Shown here: one piece after another, positions 9,852 to 17,962 of the stretch
Numbering within the stretch: position 1 is the stretch's first letter
How the letters are laid out: each line of letters starts with the position of its first letter
Assembly: GCA_022824765.1 (NCBI GenBank)
Contig: JAJDZG010000006.1
Coordinates: 1-42,086, forward strand
DNA from: Dehalococcoidia bacterium
GTDB taxonomy: Bacteria; Chloroflexota; Dehalococcoidia; Bin125
Length of the DNA: 42,086 bases
Direction: 5' to 3'
Position numbers and translations under genes: made by a program
The notes under the pieces: generated by a model
The model's input: the letters and a program-made list of their open reading frames with translations, nothing else
Database searches by the model: none
Told to the model about the DNA's origin: nothing

Positions 9852-12656
9852 ATGCCCGACACCCCCGCCGACTCAACCGCTGAAACCCAAGGCGAACTCA
9901 TCGCGCCGCGCCCCCGCATCGTCATCTTCGACGCATACGCCCTCATCTTCCGCGCCTACTTCGCCATGCAACGCGCCAACCTCCGCACTTCCGCTGATGA
10001 ACCCACCGGCGCCGTGCGTGGCTTCACCGCCACCCTCTTGCACATCATCAACACCCTCCAGCCCACCCACGCCGCCTTCGCCTTCGACGTCTCCGACGAA
10101 ACCGTCTTCCGACGCGACCTCTACCCCGAATACAAAGCACACCGAGACCCCACACCAGAAGACCTGCCCGGCCAAATCCTCCGCTGCCGCGAAATCGCCC
10201 AGGCATTCTCCATTCCTATCTACGAAGCTCCCACGTTCGAGGCAGACGACGTCCTCGCCACCATCGCCGACCAGGCCGTCGCCGCCGGCCTCGATACCTG
10301 GATCTGCACCCTCGACAGCGACCTCCTCCAGCTCGTCACCGACGACATCTCCGTCTACATGTACAACCCCTTCCGCAGCGAATACGTCCCCTACGACAGC
10401 CCAGCCAAGGTCCGCGACCGATACGACGTCAACCCGCCCCAGATCATCGACTACAAAGCGCTCGTCGGCGACTCCTCCGACAACATCCCAGGCGTCAAGG
10501 GAATCGGCGCGAAGGGCGCCGCCAAGCTCCTCAACGAATACCCCACCATCGAAGACATCTACGCCAACGTCGACACGATCAAGCCCGCCGGCACCCAGAA
10601 GAAACTGATCGAAGGACGTGAACACGCCTTCCTCAGCAAGACCCTCGCCACCATCAGCCACGACGCCCCCGTCACGCTCGACCTCGCCGCCGCAGACGTC
10701 AGCGCCTTCGAGCGCGACGCCGTCGTCGCCAAATTCCAGGAACTCGAATTCCGCACCCTCCTCGAACAGATCCCCGGCGCCGACGACGCCCCGACCCCAG
10801 TCGTCCAACGCGACGTCCATTACGAAATCGTCCGCGACGAGCCAGCCCTCCAGGCATGGGTCGCCCGATGCCGCGCCGCCGACCTGATCGCCGTCGACCT
10901 GGAAACCTCATCCACTGACACGATCGACTGCGAAATCGCCGGCTACGCGCTCTCCGACGCTGAGGGCCAGGCCTGCTACATCCCCGTCGCCCACCAACTC
11001 GGACAGCTCGACACTGACCCCCAGCTCGACCACGACACCGTCAAGAACGCCCTGCGCCCACTGCTCGAGGACTCCACAATCCCCAAAGTCCTCCACAACG
11101 CCAAATTCGACATGAAAGTCCTGCGCCGGCACGGCATCCAGATGCGCGGACTGCGCGACGACACCATGGTCGCCGCCTTCATCCTCAACAAGAACCGCAT
11201 CGGCCTCAAGGACCTCGCCCGCGAGCTGCTCGGCATCGAAATGACCCCGATCGAAGACCTGATCGGCAAGGGCCGCAAACAAATCACGATGCTCGACGTC
11301 TCAGCCGAACAGGCCGGCCCCTACGCCGCGGCCGACGCCGACGTCACCCTCACATTGGCCGCCATCCTCCTGCCCGAACTGGACCAATACGACAACCTCG
11401 CGCGGCTCTACCGAGAACTCGAACTGCCGCTCATCCCCATCCTCGCCGAGATGGAGCTCGCCGGCGTCGCCCTCGACACCTCCATCCTCGACGACCTCGA
11501 CCAACAACTCATCGCCGAGATCGCCACCACCACTCAACAGATCTACGAAGACGCCGGCCACGAGTTCAACATCGGCTCCCCCAAGCAGCTCAGCACCGTG
11601 CTCTTCGACGAACTCGACCTGCCCAAGACCCGCAAGACCTCCCAGGGCTTCTCCACCGACGCCCAACAACTAGAACGGCTCGAAGACAACAATCCAATCG
11701 TCCGACGCATCCTCCAGTGGCGAGAGCTCAACAAGCTCCGCAGCACCTACGTCGAATCACTGCCCAGGGAAGTGCGCGCGTCCACCGGACGCGTACACAC
11801 CGACTACAACCAGACCGTCGCCGCCACCGGACGCCTCTCCTCCGAGCATCCCAATCTGCAAAACATCCCCGTCCGCACAGAACAGGGCCGACGCATCCGC
11901 GCCGCCTTCGTCGCCCAACCCTGGCCCGACGCCGACAGCGGTGAAGACGTCAGGTTCGTCTCCGCCGACTACTCCCAAATCGAACTGCGCGTCCTCGCCC
12001 ATCTGTCCGAGGACGACGGGCTGATCGCCGCCTTCCGCAACGGCGAGGACATTCACGCGGCCACCGCAGCCGGCGCCTACGGCGTCTCGCTCGACGACGT
12101 CCAGCCCGAGATGCGGCGCGTCGCCAAAATGATGAACTTCGGCGTGATCTACGGACTCTCCGCGCACGGACTCTCCCAGCGCAGCGGCATGTCCCGCACC
12201 GACGCGCAGGCCTTCATCTCGGCCTACTTCGAGCGCTTCTCCCGCGTCGAGGAGTGGATCGAGGAAACCAAAGCATCGACCAAGCAACAGGGCTACGCCG
12301 AAACGCTCATGGGCCGCCGACGCTACCTCCCCGAAATCGCCTCTCGCAACTTCCAGCATCGAAACGCCGCAGAACGAATGGCCGTCAACATGCCCGTGCA
12401 GGGCACCGCCGCCGACGTCATGAAACGCGCCATGATCGACGTCGATGCCTCAATGCGCCAACAGGAGCTCCGCTCGCGAATGCTCCTGCAGGTCCACGAT
12501 GAGCTGATCTTCGAGGTCCCCCACGAAGAAGTCGCCGCCCTCGCCAACCTCCTCCACGAGATCATGCCATCCGCGCTCGACCTCACCGTCCCAATGCAAA
12601 TCGAAGTCAAAAGCGCCACCAACTGGCGCGACCTCAAACCCCTCCCCACCACCTAG
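9852..12656 (+). CDS. polA: DNA polymerase I with 5' nuclease and proofreading domains
   Basis: A 934-residue family A polymerase that fills repair gaps and removes RNA primers. The N-terminal 5'-3' exonuclease/flap domain (about residues 15-300) shows FDAYALIFRAYFA, DSDLLQLV and GVKGIGAKGAAKLL. The 3'-5' exonuclease appears intact: AVDLETSS, HNAKFDMKVLRRHG, and YAAADADVTL supply the DEDDY residues. The polymerase domain has motif A (SADYSQIELRVLAHL), motif B (RRVAKMMNFGVIYGLS) and motif C (LLQVHDELIFEV). The O-helix Phe in NFG predicts discrimination against dideoxynucleotides. ATG 9852 is chosen; upstream codons in frame belong to the divergent uvrA. It is transcribed from a leaderless-type promoter and is followed by the repeat array. 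Confidence 0.97.
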   Translation: MPDTPADSTAETQGELIAPRPRIVIFDAYALIFRAYFAMQRANLRTSADEPTGAVRGFTATLLHIINTLQPTHAAFAFDVSDETVFRRDLYPEYKAHRDPTPEDLPGQILRCREIAQAFSIPIYEAPTFEADDVLATIADQAVAAGLDTWICTLDSDLLQLVTDDISVYMYNPFRSEYVPYDSPAKVRDRYDVNPPQIIDYKALVGDSSDNIPGVKGIGAKGAAKLLNEYPTIEDIYANVDTIKPAGTQKKLIEGREHAFLSKTLATISHDAPVTLDLAAADVSAFERDAVVAKFQELEFRTLLEQIPGADDAPTPVVQRDVHYEIVRDEPALQAWVARCRAADLIAVDLETSSTDTIDCEIAGYALSDAEGQACYIPVAHQLGQLDTDPQLDHDTVKNALRPLLEDSTIPKVLHNAKFDMKVLRRHGIQMRGLRDDTMVAAFILNKNRIGLKDLARELLGIEMTPIEDLIGKGRKQITMLDVSAEQAGPYAAADADVTLTLAAILLPELDQYDNLARLYRELELPLIPILAEMELAGVALDTSILDDLDQQLIAEIATTTQQIYEDAGHEFNIGSPKQLSTVLFDELDLPKTRKTSQGFSTDAQQLERLEDNNPIVRRILQWRELNKLRSTYVESLPREVRASTGRVHTDYNQTVAATGRLSSEHPNLQNIPVRTEQGRRIRAAFVAQPWPDADSGEDVRFVSADYSQIELRVLAHLSEDDGLIAAFRNGEDIHAATAAGAYGVSLDDVQPEMRRVAKMMNFGVIYGLSAHGLSQRSGMSRTDAQAFISAYFERFSRVEEWIEETKASTKQQGYAETLMGRRRYLPEIASRNFQHRNAAERMAVNMPVQGTAADVMKRAMIDVDASMRQQELRSRMLLQVHDELIFEVPHEEVAALANLLHEIMPSALDLTVPMQIEVKSATNWRDLKPLPTT

Positions 12657-12673
12657 CCCCCCACCATCAAAAG

Positions 12674-12807
12674 CCCTCCCCCTCCGGGGGAGTTGTCACG
12701 CAGTAACGCAAATCAACCCCCTCCCCCTCCGGAGGAGCTGTCACGCAGCGACGCAAATCAAAACCCTCCCCTTCGGGGGAGGTATCACGCAGCGACGCAA
12801 ATCAAAA
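12674..12807. repeat. Three tandem partial copies of the structured repeat
   Basis: Three units with a period of 45, 45 and 44 bases (landmark CCCTCC at 12674, 12719, 12764). Each has a C-rich/G-rich hairpin followed by TCACGCAG and ACGCAAATCAA. In the third unit the hairpin is CCTCCCC-TTCG-GGGGAGG, a perfect 7-bp stem closed by a TTCG tetraloop; the first two have near-equivalent stems. They lie just after polA and may stop or stabilise its transcript, although no T-tract follows. Confidence 0.85.
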
Positions 12808-12880
12808 CCCTCCCCTTCGGGGGAGGTATCACGCAGTGACGGAGAGGGGGCTCCCCATCCGTCACCCTAACCACCATCAT
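12808..12880. repeat. Full copy of the structured repeat
   Basis: It begins with the same CCTCCCC-TTCG-GGGGAGG hairpin as the third tandem unit, then TCAC-GCA-GTGA and a GGGGG-CT-CCCC dyad, and matches window positions 1-60 from 12818 on. The four units together fill most of the 404-base gap between polA and the next gene (12657-13060). The rest of that gap (12898-13046) is C-rich spacer in which I see no gene. Confidence 0.85.
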
Positions 12881-12897
12881 TCCAGCCCGTCTGGAAT
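12879..12897. other. Inverted repeat next to the repeat array
   Basis: ATTCCAG-CCCGT-CTGGAAT is a perfect 7-bp stem with a 5-base loop directly after the full repeat copy. It may be part of the same mobile or REP-like unit, or a separate REP-like hairpin. No T-tract follows, so it is not a standard terminator. Confidence 0.6.
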
Positions 12898-13060
12898 CCC
12901 ACCCCCCCCTCAGCGCACCTCCAGCCAGGCGAGCCCCCCCTCAACTGGGCATCAGCTACTCTCATCTGGCCAACGATCCCGCACCGCCAAGCAACACCAA
13001 CCTCACACATCCGCGCCAACATGTGAACAGGACCTCGCTCCTCCCTCGGAAAGGCATCCG

Positions 13061-13912
13061 ATGTTCAACACCCTCCGCAACACCTGGCAGATCACCAAAC
13101 TGTCCTGGCGCGTCCTCCAACAAGACCGCGAGCTGATCTTCTTCCCCATCATGGGCACCATCGGAGCAGCCATCGTCGGCGCAATCGCCGCCGGAGTGTT
13201 CTACGGATCAGGAACGTTCGACCGACTCGGCAGCGGCGAAACCGAGTTCAGCGGCGTTGATCTGGCCATCGCCTTGCTCGCCTACTTCGGTTCCCTGTTC
13301 ATCGTCATCTTCTCCAACGCCGCCCTCGTCGCCGCCGCCCGTGAGCGTCTCGAGGGCGGCGACCCCAACATCGCCAGCGGCATCCGCGCCGTGCGCGGCT
13401 TATGGCTGTCCATCCTCGGCTGGACCCTGATCACCGGCACCGTAGGCCTACTCCTCCAGGCGCTGCAAAGCATGGCGCGTGATAACTCGCACGGCGTGAT
13501 GCGAATCGTCGCCATGATCGTCGTCGCCCTGCTTCAGACCGCATGGGCCTACATCACCTTCTTTGTCATCCCCGTGCTCGTCGTCGAGCGCATCGGCCCC
13601 ATCTCCGCCATCCGACGATCGGGCAGCCTGCTCCGTCAGTCATGGGGCGAACAGCTCACAGCCAGCTTCTCCTTCTTCATCATCTACCTGCTCGCACTCC
13701 TCGTCGTCGCCATCCCCGTCGTCGCCTTGATCTTCCTCTGGCCCGTCGGAGCAATCATCGTCGGCGTCATCCTCGGCGGCATCGCCATCGCCTCTGTCGC
13801 GGCCATGGAAGGCATCTTCAAAGCCGCCCTCTATGAGTGGGTCTCCGAAGGCAAGGGCAGCGAGTGGTTCGACCAGCAGCTGCTCACCAACGCCTACTCC
13901 TTGAAGCAATAG
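13061..13912 (+). CDS. DUF6159-like polytopic membrane protein
   Basis: A 283-residue protein with a short amphipathic N-terminus (NTWQITKLSWRVLQQDRELIFFP) and about six hydrophobic segments, near residues 30-50, 68-92, 120-145, 155-180, 207-235 and 240-262. The N-terminal pattern and overall layout resemble the DUF6159 family, which has no known function. Cytoplasmic loops contain AARERLEGGD and AIRRSGSLLRQSWGE, the latter similar to loops in other glycerophosphoryl-diester-phosphodiesterase-type membrane domains. The start at 13061 is preceded by GGAAAGG at 13048-13054. It lies 18 bases before mutM and is probably co-transcribed with it; a functional link is not evident. Confidence 0.75.
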   Translation: MFNTLRNTWQITKLSWRVLQQDRELIFFPIMGTIGAAIVGAIAAGVFYGSGTFDRLGSGETEFSGVDLAIALLAYFGSLFIVIFSNAALVAAARERLEGGDPNIASGIRAVRGLWLSILGWTLITGTVGLLLQALQSMARDNSHGVMRIVAMIVVALLQTAWAYITFFVIPVLVVERIGPISAIRRSGSLLRQSWGEQLTASFSFFIIYLLALLVVAIPVVALIFLWPVGAIIVGVILGGIAIASVAAMEGIFKAALYEWVSEGKGSEWFDQQLLTNAYSLKQ

Positions 13913-13930
13913 CCGACAGCACAGCGGCCC

Positions 13931-14794
13931 ATGCCAGAGCTGCCCGAAGTTGAGACGATTCGCCGCCAGCTTGAGCCGCTGCTCATCGGCCGCCAGATTC
14001 ACAGCTTCCAGGTCATGCCCGGTGCCGAGCGTCTGCTGCGCGGCCGCGCAGCGTTCGACATCGACGCCCAGGTCCGCGGATGCACCGTCACCGCTGTCAG
14101 CAGACGCGGCAAGTACCTCTCGCTACAACTCGACAGCGATCAGGTCATCGTCATCCACCTGCGCATGACCGGATCGCTTCGCTACCGCAATGTCGAGCAC
14201 GAGAACGAGCAGTTCACCCGCGCCGTCTTTCGTCTCGACGGCAACCGCGAGCTACGCTTCGTCGACGTCCGCAAGTTCGGCACAATCGACCTCGTCGAGC
14301 GCCTCGAAGACGCGCTGCCCGCGCTCGGTCCCGAGCCCCTCTCGGACGACTTCACCGCCGATGCGCTCTGGGACGCCCTGCGCGGTCGGCTCGTCGCCCT
14401 CAAGTCCGCCTTACTGGACCAGGCCAACGTCGCCGGCATCGGCAACATCTACGCCGACGAGGCACTCTTCCTCGCACACCTGCATCCAGAGTGTCCAGCC
14501 GGATCGCTACGCCCGCGCGAGCGATCAGCATTGCATTCGGCAATCCGTCAGGTCTTGCAGCAGGGTGTCCAGCACGGCGGCGCGTCATTCCGCGACTACA
14601 CCGACTCCGCCGGCGACGAGGGTGCGCAGCAGTACTACGTCCGCGTCTTCCGTCGCACCGATGAGCCGTGCGACGCGTGCGGCACCGCAATTCGCCGCAT
14701 CATCGTGGGAGGCCGCGCCACCCACTTCTGCCCAACCTGCCAACCAGTCCGCCAACGATCCAGGCAGGTAACATCCAAACGCCGCAGTCGCTAG
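13931..14794 (+). CDS. mutM: Formamidopyrimidine-DNA glycosylase
   Basis: A bifunctional base-excision repair enzyme that removes 8-oxoguanine and ring-opened purines and cleaves the abasic site. The protein has 287 residues and starts MPELPEVETIRRQLEP: after Met removal the catalytic Pro and the neighbouring Glu are in place. Further landmarks are the Lys in SRRGKYL, VIHLRMTGSL, the helix-two-turn-helix block VAGIGNIYADEALF, and a C-terminal zinc finger CDACGT ... FCPTC with the DNA-contacting Arg in GGRATHFC. A basic tail follows. All hallmark residues are present, so it should be active. It follows the membrane protein gene closely and precedes a coiled-coil gene. Confidence 0.96.
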   Translation: MPELPEVETIRRQLEPLLIGRQIHSFQVMPGAERLLRGRAAFDIDAQVRGCTVTAVSRRGKYLSLQLDSDQVIVIHLRMTGSLRYRNVEHENEQFTRAVFRLDGNRELRFVDVRKFGTIDLVERLEDALPALGPEPLSDDFTADALWDALRGRLVALKSALLDQANVAGIGNIYADEALFLAHLHPECPAGSLRPRERSALHSAIRQVLQQGVQHGGASFRDYTDSAGDEGAQQYYVRVFRRTDEPCDACGTAIRRIIVGGRATHFCPTCQPVRQRSRQVTSKRRSR

Positions 14795-14818
14795 ACTGAC
14801 ACTCGGAGGCTACCGACC

Positions 14819-15262
14819 ATGGTCACCGAAACTCCGCCAGACCAACCCGTGCCCGAGTCCGCGTTTGCCGACTACGAGCAAGACCTCATCCAGGAAGGCG
14901 TGCCCCCTGCCCAGGCACGCGCCTCGCGCCGGGCTCTCGAACGAATCGTCGACCGGTTCACAGCCCACCTAGCCACAAAAGCCGACTTGCGCGAGCTTCG
15001 AAATGAAGTCCGCGCCGAGATTCAGCAACTCCGCACCGAGTTTCAGGACCTCCGCTCCGAGTTTCAGGACCTCCGCACCGAAGTCCGCGCCGAGATTCAG
15101 GATCTCCGAGCTGACCACGGCGCCAAGATTCTGAAACTCATAGAGGACGTTGCAGCGCTCAAGGCCGAGATGCGAACCCTCAGGTGGGTGCTTGCGATTG
15201 GGATGTCCGGAGTGTTCTCCATGTTGACAGCAATCTTGGTGGTCCTCCTCACCCGCCTCTAA
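14819..15262 (+). CDS. Coiled-coil, tail-anchored membrane protein (DUF1640-like)
   Basis: A 147-residue protein in three parts: an N-terminal helical segment (DLIQEGVPPAQARASRRALE), a long coiled coil starting at LATKADLRELRNEV with heptads such as EFQDLRS and EFQDLRT, and a C-terminal membrane helix (WVLAIGMSGVFSMLTAILVVLL). The TKADL segment and layout recall DUF1640/CCDC90-type proteins, whose bacterial role is unknown. CGGAGG at 14804-14809 precedes the ATG with 9 bases of spacing. The coiled-coil DNA is a set of 21-base repeats (separate entry), so heptad number may vary between strains. Predicted to be anchored in the membrane with the coiled coil in the cytoplasm. Confidence 0.75.
   Translation: MVTETPPDQPVPESAFADYEQDLIQEGVPPAQARASRRALERIVDRFTAHLATKADLRELRNEVRAEIQQLRTEFQDLRSEFQDLRTEVRAEIQDLRADHGAKILKLIEDVAALKAEMRTLRWVLAIGMSGVFSMLTAILVVLLTRL
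15005..15100 (+). repeat. 21-base repeats encoding coiled-coil heptads
   Basis: GAGTTTCAGGACCTCCGC plus 3 bases occurs twice in tandem (15038-15058 and 15059-15079), differing at one base. A second 21-base block starting GAAGTCCGCGCCGAG is identical at 15005-15025 and 15080-15100. Each unit is one heptad, which suggests growth by slippage or duplication. Confidence 0.85.
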
Positions 15263-15312
15263 CCACTCATCTGCCGTCCTCGTTGCTCGCGCTCCGATAC
15301 TCTCTATCCGAG

Positions 15313-16218
15313 ATGACCAGCCAACGACCCACCGAGCCATACCCCCGCGAACCCTACCGCGTCGAGACCGACCGCCGCCACGATGTCGCGATCGCATCCT
15401 GCGACGACTGCGGCGACGAGTTCGACCTGACCGCCGTCGACCCCCGCACCCGAGTCTGTGCCACATGCTGGGACCGCTCCCTCGACGCCATCGAGGTCGC
15501 CTTCCTCGACAACTACGCCAAATTCGGCGCCAAGGCCCACCGCACCGTCGCCGAAGCCCTCTTCCGCTCCCAAGCCTTGGCCGACCCCGACGATCGCAAA
15601 GTGATCGGCATGCGCATCGTCGAGGAGTACCTCAACGCCGCTCAGGACCTGATGGCGCTCTATGTCGCCCTCCGCCGACGACGCGAACAGCCCCTCCTCA
15701 GCACATTCACCAACTTCGAGCTCAATGCACCATCTGTCGCCGCCTTCCGAATCCTCACCGCCGGCCGCACCGCCGACGAGCTGCTCCGAGACCTCCAGCT
15801 GCCCACACTGGCCGACGTCGACGCCGCCCGCGGCGACATCCCCAGACGCGACTGGCGCCAGTTCGCCGCCGCCGTCATGGCCGTCGCCAACGGCATCGAG
15901 CGCGTCCAAAAGGTCGACCAGGGCGTCCTCCTCGAACTGGCCGATGGACTCAACCAGTCCTCCGCGATCACCCACAAGCTCGAGTGGCTGCCCGACCGCG
16001 CCATGAACCCCGACCAGGTCGCGTTGGTCGTCCTCAATCAACGTCGACGCGTACTCATGACCCACGCGCTGGCCGTCCACGAACCCCAGCTCGAAGTCTT
16101 CATCGACGCCATCGACAAGATCACGGCCGCCGCCCGCGACCTCATCTGGCTGTATCTTCACGTGCGCGACTCCGTCGCACTCGACGATCCCCAGCCCGAC
16201 CGCGTCCGACGTTCCTGA
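15313..16218 (+). CDS. Unknown protein with N-terminal zinc ribbon
   Basis: A 301-residue protein I cannot assign to a family. A C4 zinc ribbon is visible near residues 31-52 (CDDC ... CATC). The rest appears mostly helical and soluble, with blocks such as VAFLDNYAKFGAKAHRTVAEALF, VIGMRIVEEYLNAAQDLMALY and VFIDAIDKITAAARDLIWLY; no membrane helix or signal peptide is apparent. The start is ATG 15313. TACTCT at 15298-15303 lies 9 bases before it and no Shine-Dalgarno site is seen, so its message may have almost no leader. The SDR gene follows after 34 bases. An adaptor or nucleic-acid-associated role is possible for the ribbon, but this is a guess. Confidence 0.7.
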   Translation: MTSQRPTEPYPREPYRVETDRRHDVAIASCDDCGDEFDLTAVDPRTRVCATCWDRSLDAIEVAFLDNYAKFGAKAHRTVAEALFRSQALADPDDRKVIGMRIVEEYLNAAQDLMALYVALRRRREQPLLSTFTNFELNAPSVAAFRILTAGRTADELLRDLQLPTLADVDAARGDIPRRDWRQFAAAVMAVANGIERVQKVDQGVLLELADGLNQSSAITHKLEWLPDRAMNPDQVALVVLNQRRRVLMTHALAVHEPQLEVFIDAIDKITAAARDLIWLYLHVRDSVALDDPQPDRVRRS

Positions 16219-16252
16219 GACGTCCCACAACGCTGGAAGTGAGCATGCCAGG

Positions 16253-17041
16253 ATGAGTCAATCGCCGTTCTCCCTCGACGGTCACGTGGTGCTCGTCTCC
16301 GGCGCCGGACGCGGCATCGGACGCGCCACCGCCGAGCTGCTCGCCCAGATGGGCGCCAAAGTCGCCGTCACCGCCCGCACCATCGCCCAGGTCGAAGCCG
16401 TCGCCCAACGGATCCGAGACGACGGCGGCCACGCCTGGGCCTTCCGCGCCGATATCGCCGCCATCGACGACCACGAGTCGCTCCTCAACGATGTCGAGAC
16501 CACCATCGGCCCACTCACCGGACTCGTCAACGTTGCCGGGGTCTCTCCGATCCTCCAGCGCGGCGAACGCATCACCGCCGACGAGTACGACCAGATCCAG
16601 AACATCAACCAGCGCGGCACCTTCTTCCTCACCAGCCGCTTCGCGGCAAGGCTGATCGACGCCCAGCGCGGCGGATCCATCGTCACCATCTCCAGCGTCG
16701 GCGCAGAGTTTGGCCTGCCCCGCCAGGCCCCCTACTCGATGACCCGCGCCGCCGTCGAAGCCATGACCAAAACGCTCGCCGCCGAATGGGCCCATGCCCT
16801 GCCCGCTCCTATTCGCGTCAACGCCGTCGCCCCCGCATTCATCGACACCCCACTCACCGAACCCATGCCCGGCTGGTACCGCGAACGCGTCGAGTCCCAC
16901 ACCGCCATGCGACGGCTCGGTGCCGACGACGAAGTCGCCGGCGCCGTTGCCTTCCTCCTCTCCGATGCCGCCAGCTACATCACCGGCACCGTCGTCCCCG
17001 TCACCGGCGGCTACGGACTCTGGTCTCTCGATCCGAGGTGA
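16253..17041 (+). CDS. SDR family oxidoreductase with YxxxR in place of YxxxK
   Basis: A 262-residue short-chain dehydrogenase/reductase. The Rossmann motif SGAGRGIGRA is intact, followed by the NVAG variant of NNAG, the structural Asn in QNINQRG, and catalytic Ser148 (TISSVGAEFG). Tyr161 is present, but the invariant Lys four residues later is Arg165 (YSMTR, codon CGC at 16745-16747). The C-terminus ends in the usual SDAASYITGTVVPVTGGYG. The Lys normally binds the nicotinamide ribose and lowers the Tyr pKa, so this enzyme may be altered or inactive. It ends 3 bases before the nitrilase start, whose ribosome binding site (GAGGTGA) overlaps its stop codon. Substrate unknown. Confidence 0.9.
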   Translation: MSQSPFSLDGHVVLVSGAGRGIGRATAELLAQMGAKVAVTARTIAQVEAVAQRIRDDGGHAWAFRADIAAIDDHESLLNDVETTIGPLTGLVNVAGVSPILQRGERITADEYDQIQNINQRGTFFLTSRFAARLIDAQRGGSIVTISSVGAEFGLPRQAPYSMTRAAVEAMTKTLAAEWAHALPAPIRVNAVAPAFIDTPLTEPMPGWYRERVESHTAMRRLGADDEVAGAVAFLLSDAASYITGTVVPVTGGYGLWSLDPR

Positions 17042-17044
17042 CAC

Positions 17045-17962
17045 ATGACCTATCTCGCAGCAGCCGTCCAACGCGCACCCGGCCTCACCCTCGAACAGGG
17101 CGTCGACAACGCCGTCAGCGCCATCGATGAAGCCGCCCGCGAGGGAGCGCAGCTCATCGTCTTCCCCGAGACCTGGATTCCGTCCTATCCCTACTATCAC
17201 TCCCGCGCCGCTGACCGCCAGGCCTTCGCCGCCTGCTATCGACACACCTTCGATCACTCCATCGCCATTCCCAGCCCGGAATGGCATCGAATCGCCGACG
17301 CCGCCCACGCCGCATCTGCGCACGTCGTGATCGGCGTCAACGAGCGAGAACCGACAGCCGGCACGATCTTCAACACCTTGGCCTACATCGGATCGAACGG
17401 CCAGCTGCTCGGCAAGCATCGCAAACTCGTGCCCACCCTGTCCGAACGCCTCATCTGGGGCTACGGCGACGGCTCCGACCTCGACGTCTACGACACCGAC
17501 ATCGGACGCCTCGGCGGTCTGATCTGCTACGAGCATCAGATGGCCCCAGCTCGCTACGCCCTCTCGACGCTCGGCATTCAGGTCCACGCCTCGGTCTGGC
17601 CCGGCTGGGACCAGCTGCATCCCGTCATCGACGCCGCCACGCGCCATCTCGCCTATGAAAATGCCTGCTACGTCATCGTCGCCCGCGAAGTCATGTCCCC
17701 CAACCGCCTCCCCTCGGGCACGCCCTTCGGCGAGGAGTCCTTCTGGCACGCTTCCGGAGGCTCGGCGATCATCGCCCCGGGCGGCAAGTACCTGGTCGAA
17801 CCAGTCACCGACACCGAGACAATCATCTACGCCGAAATCGACGTCAACGACACGATCGAGTCCAAACGATGGGTCGACTCCGCCGGACACTACGCGCGAC
17901 CCGACGTCTTCCAACTGCACTGGGACAAACGACCAAAGCCGCCGGTCGTGATCGATGAGTGA
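17045..17962 (+). CDS. Nitrilase family carbon-nitrogen hydrolase
   Basis: A 305-residue cytoplasmic hydrolase of the nitrilase superfamily. The catalytic triad is visible as Glu42 (FPETW), Lys127 (KHRKLVPT) and Cys161 (GGLICYEHQM), with the second conserved Glu134 in LSERLIWG. The combination HRKLVPT-x-x-ERLIWGYGDGS and the CYEH sequence resembles true nitrilases (branch 1: nitrile to acid plus ammonia) more than amidases or carbamoylputrescine hydrolases. Such enzymes usually form spirals or high oligomers. It is coupled to its neighbours: the SDR ends 3 bases upstream, and its last 8 bases overlap the P1 peptidase start. The substrate cannot be read from sequence. Confidence 0.92.
   Translation: MTYLAAAVQRAPGLTLEQGVDNAVSAIDEAAREGAQLIVFPETWIPSYPYYHSRAADRQAFAACYRHTFDHSIAIPSPEWHRIADAAHAASAHVVIGVNEREPTAGTIFNTLAYIGSNGQLLGKHRKLVPTLSERLIWGYGDGSDLDVYDTDIGRLGGLICYEHQMAPARYALSTLGIQVHASVWPGWDQLHPVIDAATRHLAYENACYVIVAREVMSPNRLPSGTPFGEESFWHASGGSAIIAPGGKYLVEPVTDTETIIYAEIDVNDTIESKRWVDSAGHYARPDVFQLHWDKRPKPPVVIDE

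Noticed and set aside
12674-12880. CRISPR-like tandem array
   Set aside because: Units are directly adjacent with no unique spacers, and no cas genes are nearby.
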